Positions 7,001-11,686 of a stretch of 11,686 nucleotides of DNA are shown piece after piece (positions within the stretch are counted from its first letter, which is position 1; each line of letters starts with the position of its first letter). A program made the position numbers and the translations under genes. Where the stretch lies: assembly GCA_946055175.1 (NCBI GenBank), contig CAMGET010000014.1:1-11686 (forward strand). Direction: 5' to 3'. The notes below the pieces were generated by a model, which was not told where the DNA came from, did no database searches, and saw nothing but the letters and a program-made list of their open reading frames with translations. Origin of the DNA: an uncultured Roseburia sp. (GTDB lineage Bacteria; Bacillota; Clostridia; Lachnospirales; Lachnospiraceae).

Positions 7001-7516
7001 AAAGAAGTTTCCTTTACCAAAGCATTTTTCATATTTATAGGCAACTTCTTTCGCTTCTTCATACATGCCCCGCACCAGATAACGCTGTACTTCTCCGGCA
7101 AGGCAGGCGCTTAGCGCAATAATCCCCTCATGATAGGTTTCCAAGACTTCCATGTCTACCCGCGGTTTATAGTAATAGCCATCTACAAACCCCTTAGACA
7201 CAATTTTCATCAGGTTCTGATACCCTTTATTGTTTTCTGCCAAAAGAACCAGATGGTAATACCGGTCGTCTCCATGGGATGCCTCACGGTCAAACCGGGA
7301 ATTCGGTGCCACATAAACCTCACATCCTATAATCGGATTAATTCCTGCTGCATTGGCTGCTTTATAAAAATCAATGACACCATACATAACGCCGTGATCG
7401 GTAATCGCGGCGCTATTCATTCCGAGTTCCTTCACCCGGTTCACATATTCTTTTATCTTGTTAGAGCCATCCAGAAGGGAAAACTCTGTATGAACATGTA
7501 AATGTGTAAATGACAT
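4043..7516 (-). CDS. dnaE: DNA polymerase III alpha subunit, DnaE type
   Basis: The 1157-residue protein is a full-length bacterial C-family replicative polymerase of the DnaE, not PolC, type: the PHP domain is at the N-terminus and no exonuclease domain is inserted. PHP residues 1-280 keep the metal ligands expected of an active site: HLHVH (5-9), TDH (39-41), GCEVY (64-68), YHL (87-89), SAC (136-138) and NDVH (205-208). The polymerase core shows GPGRGSAAGS (355-364), the metal-binding PDIDIDF (396-402; Asp397 and Asp399) and MDFLGLRTLT (549-558; Asp550). Helix-hairpin-helix residues lie near 861-885, a sliding-clamp motif QMTLFDF at 911-917, and an OB fold at about 991-1070. ATG 7516 follows GAGGA by 7 nt. 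The gene begins 20 nt after trpS and is probably transcribed from the trpS promoter. In Firmicutes with PolC, DnaE usually acts in lagging-strand primer extension; whether PolC is present cannot be seen here. Confidence 0.97.
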   Translation of the reverse strand: MSFTHLHVHTEFSLLDGSNKIKEYVNRVKELGMNSAAITDHGVMYGVIDFYKAANAAGINPIIGCEVYVAPNSRFDREASHGDDRYYHLVLLAENNKGYQNLMKIVSKGFVDGYYYKPRVDMEVLETYHEGIIALSACLAGEVQRYLVRGMYEEAKEVAYKYEKCFGKGNFFLELQDHGIPEQKTVNAQLLRLSEETGIELVATNDVHYTYADDAEAHDILLCIQTGKKLSDENRMRYEGGQYYVKSEEEMRKLFPYATQAIDNTQKIADRCHVEIEFGVTKLPHFEVPEGYDSWTYLNKLCHEGLIQRYPDKHEELAPKLDYELSVIKNMGYVDYFLIVWDFINYARTHGIPVGPGRGSAAGSLVSYTTGITNIDPIRYNLLFERFLNPERVTMPDIDIDFCYERRGEVIDYVIEKYGKDCVTQIITFGTLLAKGVIRDVGRVMDLPYSFCDTIAKMIPNELGITIDKALVMNPELRAMYESDETVKTLIDMSKRLEGLPRHSSMHAAGVVISQKAMDEYVPLSRAADGTITTQFIMTTIEELGLLKMDFLGLRTLTVIKNAVDLVEKNHGIKIDVDHIDYDDKKVLDSIGTGKCDGVFQLESAGMKNFMKELKPQSLEDVIAGISLYRPGPMDFIPKYIKGKNEPESISYVCKELEPILEPTYGCIVYQEQVMQIVQDLAGYTMGQADNIRRAMSKKKQYVIDAERQNFVYGNEEQGIKGCIANGISEDAANQIYDSMVDFAKYAFNKSHAAAYAVVAYQTAYLKYYYPVEFMAALMTSVIDNTKKVSEYIYSCRQMGIPVLPPDINEGEGVFSAVNGNIRYGMYAIKSIGRPVVDTILEERHANGEYKTLQSFLERVASREVNKRAVENLIKAGACDGLDGNRQQMMNVYAVVMDNLASEKKKSMSGQMTLFDFASEEDKKDYEIKFPELEEYSKEIKLGFEKEVLGIYLSGHPLEDYEAKWRKNISAVTADFLLDEETNEVKVKDNEVVIVGGMITEKTIKYTKNNKTMAFITLEDLVGTVEVIIFPKDYEKYHHLLNEDEKVFIRGRANVEEEKDGKIICEQIYSFDDTKRELWLQFETKEAFEEKEQQLYEMLHDSDGKDSVVIYISSIKAMKRLPESQNVCADMVLVNNLTNFLGKNNVKVVEKNIEKKR

Positions 7517-7536
7517 AATAATTCCTCAATAAAAAC

Positions 7537-8628
7537 TTACATAAACTTCTTTTTCTGCTCTTCTAAGAAAGCCGGGTCATCAAAGTAGTTAATCTTCATG
7601 GCTGCTTTCACCTCTTTTAAGGTTTCAGCCGCTTTTGCAGATGCTGCCTCGCTACCCTTCTTTAAAATTTCATATACTTCATCAATATTCTTTTCATATT
7701 CTGCTCGTCTTGCACGAATCGGAGAAAGCTCTTCCTGAAGCACGTTATTTAAGAACTTCTTCACCTTCACATCTCCAAGTCCGCCTCGCTGATAATGTTC
7801 CTTTAACTCATCCAGGTTCGCATAATCAGGAAGGTACTCTGCAAAATGTCCCTCATTAGAAAATGCGTCCAAATACGTAAATACTGTATTCCCCTCCAGT
7901 TTACCCGGGTCCTCAATACGGATATGGTCAGGATCGGTAAACATAGACATAACTTTTTTCTTCACATCTGCTTCCGTGTCAGAAAGGTAAATACAGTTGC
8001 CTAAAGACTTACTCATTTTTGCCTTACCATCCGTACCCGGAAGTCTTAAGCATGCTTTATTGGAAGGGAGCAGAATCTGAGGGTCTACTAAAGTCTCCCC
8101 ATATACCGCGTTAAATTTGTGTACAATTTCTTTTGTCTGCTCTAACATTGGCATCTGGTCTTCACCAACCGGAACTACCGTTGCCTTGAATGCAGTAATA
8201 TCTGCCGCCTGGCTGATTGGATACGTGAAGAACCCAACCGGTATGCTTGTCTCAAAATTACGCATCTGAATCTCTGATTTTACAGTAGGATTTCGCTGTA
8301 AACGTGACACTGTAACCAGGTTCATATAATAGAAGCTTAACTCGGTTAGTTCAGCCACATGGGACTGAATGAAAATGTTAGACTTCGTCGGATCAATTCC
8401 TGCTGACAGATAATCTAACGCAACCTCCATAATATTGTCACGAATTTTTGCAGGGTTGTCTGCATTATCCGTAAGCGCCTGTGCATCGGCAAGCATGATG
8501 TAAATCTCATCAAATTCTCCGGAATTCTGTAATTCTACTCTTCGTTTTAAAGAACCGACATAGTGTCCGATATGAAGTTTTCCTGTCGGTCTGTCTCCTG
8601 TCAAAATTATCTTTTTCTTCTCTGCCAT
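7537..8628 (-). CDS. trpS: Tryptophanyl-tRNA synthetase
   Basis: This 363-residue class I aminoacyl-tRNA synthetase charges tRNA-Trp with tryptophan using ATP in the cytoplasm. Visible hallmarks are GDRPTGKLHIGHYVGSL (11-27), containing the HIGH signature (19-22), AQALTDNA (49-56), VPVGEDQMPMLEQ (152-164) with the usual 'GEDQ' of TrpRS, and KMSKS (204-208). I chose ATG 8628 because GGGAG lies about 8 nt upstream and because relatives begin a few residues before ILTGDRPTGK. ATG 8643, with AGGA upstream, would add five residues and cannot be excluded. The gene has its own near-consensus promoter and a leader of only about 55 nt, too short for the tryptophan T-box often found before trpS in Firmicutes. 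dnaE follows after 20 nt. Confidence 0.96.
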   Translation of the reverse strand: MAEKKKIILTGDRPTGKLHIGHYVGSLKRRVELQNSGEFDEIYIMLADAQALTDNADNPAKIRDNIMEVALDYLSAGIDPTKSNIFIQSHVAELTELSFYYMNLVTVSRLQRNPTVKSEIQMRNFETSIPVGFFTYPISQAADITAFKATVVPVGEDQMPMLEQTKEIVHKFNAVYGETLVDPQILLPSNKACLRLPGTDGKAKMSKSLGNCIYLSDTEADVKKKVMSMFTDPDHIRIEDPGKLEGNTVFTYLDAFSNEGHFAEYLPDYANLDELKEHYQRGGLGDVKVKKFLNNVLQEELSPIRARRAEYEKNIDEVYEILKKGSEAASAKAAETLKEVKAAMKINYFDDPAFLEEQKKKFM

Positions 8629-8689
8629 ACTATAATCTCCCATTTCTATTTCCTATAAAGCAGCAAAACGTGCCTGCATTCTGTGTCTT

Positions 8690-8718
8690 ATTATATCGGT
8701 TTCTGAGTTTTCTTGCAA
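8690..8718 (-). promoter_or_regulatory. Near-consensus promoter of trpS (and probably dnaE)
   Basis: Minus-strand -35 TTGCAA (8718-8713) and a perfect -10 TATAAT (8695-8690) are separated by 17 nt. Transcription would start near 8683, about 55 nt before the chosen trpS start. The promoter begins 10 nt beyond the end of the 21-bp inverted repeat that follows clpB. Confidence 0.8.
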
Positions 8719-8727
8719 CGCTAAATT

Positions 8728-8774
8728 AGGGACGGTTCTTTTGTCTCGGAATTCGAGACAAAAGAACCGTCCCT
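8728..8774. repeat. Perfect 21-bp inverted repeat, REP-like palindrome
   Basis: Bases 8728-8748 (starting AGGGACGGTTCTTTTGTC) pair with 8754-8774 without a mismatch, around a 5-nt loop GAATT. One arm ends 1 nt from the clpB stop codon (TAG, 8778-8776), and the other lies 10 nt from the trpS -35 box. The flank after the hairpin on the minus strand (TAATTTAGCG) has no real U-run, so this is not a typical intrinsic terminator. The GGGACGGTTCTTTTGTCTC core is one I associate with dispersed palindromes in Clostridia genomes, of the REP type mobilised by Y1 (RAYT/IS200-like) transposases. That is recollection, not a search result. Only one copy is present in this window. It could still shield the clpB mRNA 3' end. 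Confidence 0.8.
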
Positions 8775-8775
8775 C

Positions 8776-11358
8776 CTATTTACTTCGTGCCGTCAGTTTC
8801 TCCCCGTCGACATCAATGAAAATGGTATCTCCCTCTCTTACTTCGTCTGCCAGAATCAGTTTTGCAGCTAAAGTTTCCACATGCTTCTGCAGGAACCGCT
8901 TCAGTGGTCTCGCACCATAGATTGGGTCATAACCACGGTCGATAATAAACTGTTTTGCAGAATCAGAAAGTTCAACTGTTATCTCTCTGTCGGAAAGCCG
9001 TTTATTCAAATCCTCTAGCAACAGTGAAATAATGTTTCCAATGTTGTCCTTCGTCAACGGTTTAAACATAATAATTTCGTCTAGACGGTTCAAAAATTCC
9101 GGGCGGAAGTGTCCGCGCAGTTCATTCATAACCGCTTCTTCACATACCGGATTAATCTCACCGTTTTCGTCAATGCCCTCCAACAGATGGGCAGAACCTA
9201 AGTTGGATGTCATGATGATAATGGTGTTTTTAAAGTCAACGGTACGTCCCTGTGAGTCCGTAATACGTCCATCATCCAGCACCTGTAATAAAACGTTAAA
9301 TACATCCGGATGTGCCTTTTCCACCTCATCAAAGAGGACAACGGAATATGGTTTTCTACGGACTGCCTCAGTCAGCTGCCCACCTTCATCATAACCTACA
9401 TATCCCGGAGGTGCTCCGATTAAACGGGATACGGAATACTTCTCCATATACTCGCTCATATCAAGCCGCACCATATTTGCTTCATCATCAAACAGACTTG
9501 CTGCCAGGGCTTTTGCCAGTTCTGTCTTACCGACACCGGTAGGTCCTAAGAACAGGAAGGAACCGATTGGCTTGCTTGGGTCCTTAATCCCCGCCTTAGA
9601 ACGAATAATAGCCTCTGTTACCTTTGTGACCCCCTCATCCTGTCCAATGACACGTTTGTGTAATTCTTCATCCAGATGTAAGGTCTTATTCCGCTCACTC
9701 TCGGTTAATTTTGCAACCGGGATTCCAGTCCAGCGGGAAATAATCTTCGCAATTTCCTCCTCGCTGACATTTTCATGTACCAGGGACAAATCTCGGTTCT
9801 TTACCGCCTCTTCCTCGATTTCCAACTGTTTTGTCAGCTGCGGCAGCCTGCCATACTGCAATTCTGCTGCTTTCTCCAAATCATAATTCTGCTGTGCAGT
9901 CTTAATATCGTTTTTTACAGCTTCAATATCTTCACGCAGCTTTTGCACACGTTCGACGGATTTCTTCTCGTTTTCCCACTGTGCCTTCTGTGTATTGAAG
10001 TTATCTTTTAACTCAGCCAGTTCCTTCTGTAAATCTGCAAGACGCTCCTGACTGAGGTGGTCTGTTTCTTTCTTAAGCGCTGTTTCTTCAATCTCCATCT
10101 GCATAATACGGCGGTTCAATTCGTCTAATTCTGTCGGCATGGAATCCAGTTCTGTCTTAATCAAAGCGCAGGCTTCATCCACAAGGTCAATTGCTTTATC
10201 CGGCAAAAAACGATCCGTAATATAACGATTAGAAAGAACGGCTGCTGAAACCAGAGCTCCATCTGTGATTTTTACACCATGGAATACCTCATAACGTTCT
10301 TTTAAGCCTCTCAAAATAGAGATTGTATCTTCAACGGTTGGCTCATCCACCATAACCGGTTGGAATCTTCGTTCTAAGGCAGCATCCTTTTCAATGTATT
10401 CCCGATACTCATCTAAGGTTGTCGCACCGATGCAATGCAGTTCACCACGAGCAAGCATTGGCTTTAACAGCTGACCTGCATCCATGGCTCCGTCCGTTTT
10501 TCCGGCTCCGACAATCGTATGAAGTTCATCGATGAAAAGAATTATCTGTCCATCGGAATTCTTAATATCATCAAGAACTGCCTTTAAACGTTCCTCAAAT
10601 TCACCACGGTATTTTGCACCTGCGACAAGTGCACCCATATCCAGTGCAAACAACTTTTTATCCTTTAAACCTTCCGGCACATCGCCACGGACAATTCGCT
10701 GCGCCAGTCCTTCTACTGCCGCAGTTTTACCGACACCGGGCTCACCGATTAACACCGGGTTGTTCTTCGTCTTTCTGGATAAAATACGAATCACATTCCG
10801 GATTTCTGCATCACGTCCGATAACCGGATCCAGCTTCTGGTTTCTCGCACGTTCAACCATATCATAGCCGTATTTTTCCAACGTATCGTAAGTAGCTTCC
10901 GGATTGTCGGAAGTCACTCTCTGATTGCCACGCACTGTAGAGAGGGCCTTTAAGAAACGGTCCCTGGTAATACCGTATTCCTTAAAGATTTCCTTCATGG
11001 CCTTATTTGGATATTTCAATAAGCAGAGGAATAAATGCTCGACAGAAACATATTCATCCCCCATCTGCTTTGCTTCATCTTCTGCATGTATAAGCACCTT
11101 ATTTAAGTCCTGCCCGACAAAAACCTGCCCACCTGACACTTTCACACGGGCTTTCAAATGACGAATCGCATTATCCAAAAAATGCTCTTTTTGAATTTCC
11201 ATTTTTTCTATTAACTTTAAAATCAGTCCGTCTTCCTGCTGAAGCAATGCTACCAGCAAATGCTCCTGTTCAATCTCCTGATTGCCATATTCGTAGGCAA
11301 GCTTTTCACAGTCATTGATTGCTTCTACAGACTTTTGTGTAAATTTTTGAATGTTCAT
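8776..11358 (-). CDS. clpB: ATP-dependent disaggregase ClpB (Hsp100)
   Basis: The 860-residue protein is a complete ClpB, the cytoplasmic hexameric AAA+ chaperone that threads aggregated proteins through its pore in cooperation with DnaK. From start ATG 11358: Clp N domain 4-142 (two repeats); NBD1 with Walker A GEPGVGKT (205-212), pore loop KYRGE (249-253), Walker B ILFIDE (273-278) and arginine finger region ERRF (329-332); coiled-coil M domain about 400-525, which separates ClpB from ClpA/ClpX and agrees with a disaggregase role; NBD2 with GPTGVGKT (605-612), pore loop GYVGYDEG (652-659), VVLFDE (673-678), FLNRLD (755-760) and sensor-2 GAR (815-817). No ClpP-binding loop is evident. AGAGG lies 7 nt before ATG 11358. 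The frame runs further up to an ATG at 11415, but that codon lies between the -35 and -10 boxes and cannot be in the mRNA. CIRCE predicts heat-shock control by HrcA. Confidence 0.97.
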   Translation of the reverse strand: MNIQKFTQKSVEAINDCEKLAYEYGNQEIEQEHLLVALLQQEDGLILKLIEKMEIQKEHFLDNAIRHLKARVKVSGGQVFVGQDLNKVLIHAEDEAKQMGDEYVSVEHLFLCLLKYPNKAMKEIFKEYGITRDRFLKALSTVRGNQRVTSDNPEATYDTLEKYGYDMVERARNQKLDPVIGRDAEIRNVIRILSRKTKNNPVLIGEPGVGKTAAVEGLAQRIVRGDVPEGLKDKKLFALDMGALVAGAKYRGEFEERLKAVLDDIKNSDGQIILFIDELHTIVGAGKTDGAMDAGQLLKPMLARGELHCIGATTLDEYREYIEKDAALERRFQPVMVDEPTVEDTISILRGLKERYEVFHGVKITDGALVSAAVLSNRYITDRFLPDKAIDLVDEACALIKTELDSMPTELDELNRRIMQMEIEETALKKETDHLSQERLADLQKELAELKDNFNTQKAQWENEKKSVERVQKLREDIEAVKNDIKTAQQNYDLEKAAELQYGRLPQLTKQLEIEEEAVKNRDLSLVHENVSEEEIAKIISRWTGIPVAKLTESERNKTLHLDEELHKRVIGQDEGVTKVTEAIIRSKAGIKDPSKPIGSFLFLGPTGVGKTELAKALAASLFDDEANMVRLDMSEYMEKYSVSRLIGAPPGYVGYDEGGQLTEAVRRKPYSVVLFDEVEKAHPDVFNVLLQVLDDGRITDSQGRTVDFKNTIIIMTSNLGSAHLLEGIDENGEINPVCEEAVMNELRGHFRPEFLNRLDEIIMFKPLTKDNIGNIISLLLEDLNKRLSDREITVELSDSAKQFIIDRGYDPIYGARPLKRFLQKHVETLAAKLILADEVREGDTIFIDVDGEKLTARSK

Positions 11359-11403
11359 AGCGTTACCTCTCTTTCGAAAAATATATCCCTCGTTACAATT
11401 TGA

Positions 11404-11432
11404 GTTATAGCACATTTTGTTAGCACTGTAAA
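11404..11432 (-). promoter_or_regulatory. Sigma-A-like promoter of clpB
   Basis: Minus-strand -35 TTTACA (11432-11427) and -10 TATAAC (11409-11404) are 17 nt apart, each one base from consensus. Transcription would start near 11397, about 40 nt before the clpB ATG. The -35 box straddles the spacer and one arm of the CIRCE element, so repressor binding would directly block polymerase. This promoter also rules out the longer clpB reading frame. Confidence 0.8.
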
Positions 11433-11446
11433 GAGGTGAGTGCTAA
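11420..11446. promoter_or_regulatory. CIRCE operator (HrcA binding site)
   Basis: TTAGCACTG (11420-11428), a 9-nt spacer (11429-11437) and GAGTGCTAA (11438-11446) match the CIRCE consensus TTAGCACTC-N9-GAGTGCTAA, with one mismatch in 18 conserved positions. HrcA binds CIRCE and represses heat-shock genes until misfolded protein titrates GroEL. Its overlap with the clpB -35 box fits this role. hrcA itself is not in the window. Confidence 0.93.
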
Positions 11447-11451
11447 TTCTT

Positions 11452-11495
11452 TTCTAAAAAAAATATAAACAATAAAGGCACCCTTATAGGATGCC
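11452..11495 (-). terminator. Intrinsic terminator of the right-edge gene
   Basis: The minus-strand transcript folds GGCATCCT (11495-11488) against AGGGTGCC (11484-11477), 8 pairs with one G-U, around the 3-nt loop ATA. A long U-rich stretch ending in a run of T (11476-11452) follows. It begins 5 nt after the stop codon of the right-edge gene and ends just before the CIRCE element, insulating clpB from upstream transcription. Confidence 0.9.
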
Positions 11496-11500
11496 CAAAA

Positions 11501-11686
11501 CTACTGATTCATCTCATTTTCTAAAAATTCTTTCAATCGTGGTAATCGGACTAAAATCTGTCCACGTGTTTTCGTATCTATGATACCTTTTTCCGATAAA
11601 CGTTTTCTCGGTTCAGACCATTCATTATGTTTCTTATTTGTTATTTCCAACAATTCAGATGCAGACATTTTGTCCTTTTGAACTAT
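11501..11686 (-). CDS. 3' end of a gene cut by the right edge; likely C-terminal winged helix, possibly of an AAA-type ATPase
   Basis: A minus-strand frame is open from base 11686 to a TAG at 11503-11501, giving 61 residues ending LKEFLENEMNQ. The pattern SASELLEITNKKHNEWSE, then PRKRLSEKGIIDTKTRG, then a short strand QILVRLPRLKEFL reads as a helix-turn-helix with a wing. It recalls the C-terminal winged helix of uncharacterised ATP-binding proteins, where a 'W..PRK.L..KG.I...TRG.I...LPRF..F' pattern occurs. That is a resemblance from memory. An internal ATG (residue 7, 11668-11666) has AAAGGA 5 nt upstream, so a free-standing 55-residue protein is also possible. The frame ends in a strong terminator, so it is very likely a real gene end. 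Confidence 0.6.
   Translation of the reverse strand: MVQKDKMSASELLEITNKKHNEWSEPRKRLSEKGIIDTKTRGQILVRLPRLKEFLENEMNQ

Noticed and set aside
8728..8774. The long hairpin after clpB as an ordinary intrinsic terminator
   Set aside because: Neither side of the hairpin has a real T-run (TAATTTAGCG on the minus side), and the 21-bp perfect stem is unusually long. It is better described as a REP-like palindrome, though it may still affect transcript ends.
10912..10917. Internal GTG start in clpB (codon 148) giving a short ClpB form as in E. coli
   Set aside because: The codon position matches the E. coli internal start roughly, but only a weak purine stretch and no convincing ribosome binding site lies before it.
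11359..11415. N-terminal extension of ClpB by 19 residues
   Set aside because: The extension's ATG lies between the -35 and -10 boxes of the clpB promoter, its residues do not resemble ClpB, and a good ribosome binding site precedes ATG 11358.

Overview
The window looks like chromosomal core DNA from a low-to-mid-GC Firmicute, most likely a Clostridia/Lachnospiraceae-type gut anaerobe. The basis is strong GGAGG-type ribosome binding sites, sigma-A-like promoters, a CIRCE operator in front of clpB, a NiaR regulator, and protein sequences that resemble those of that group. The taxon is my inference from protein and signal style; I could not run a search. All genes I can support lie on the minus strand, so transcription runs from right to left.

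Layout, right to left. (1) 11501-11686: the 3' end of a gene cut by the window edge, ending in a good intrinsic terminator. (2) clpB (8776-11358), with a promoter whose -35 box lies inside a CIRCE element, so HrcA control is expected. Almost touching its stop codon is a perfect 21-bp inverted repeat that looks like a REP-type mobile palindrome. (3) trpS (7537-8628), with its own near-consensus promoter and no room for a T-box leader, followed 20 nt later by dnaE (4043-7516). (4) pfkA (2999-3973), with a plausible promoter starting in the last codons of dnaE and a clear intrinsic terminator after it. (5) A tight cluster: a SpoU/TrmH-family RNA methyltransferase (2158-2931), a small conserved-looking protein of unknown function (1865-2128) and the niacin-responsive repressor niaR (1339-1854). 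(6) A PfoR/EIIC_2-type membrane protein (194-1255) preceded by its own promoter, with a tandem/palindromic TGTCTTGACA-type element over the likely transcription start. (7) An extended -10 promoter at about 122-130 and the first codons of a possible further gene running off the left edge.

Most of this is housekeeping: protein disaggregation, tRNA charging, replication, glycolysis and rRNA modification. The most interesting part is the left end. A 3H-domain NiaR gene sits directly upstream of an orphan EIIC-like permease, and the short gap between them holds a NiaR-box-like operator placed to block the permease promoter. That makes the permease a candidate for niacin or related pyridine uptake rather than classical PTS sugar transport. 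I found no CRISPR array, tRNA or rRNA gene, prophage, transposase or defence system.
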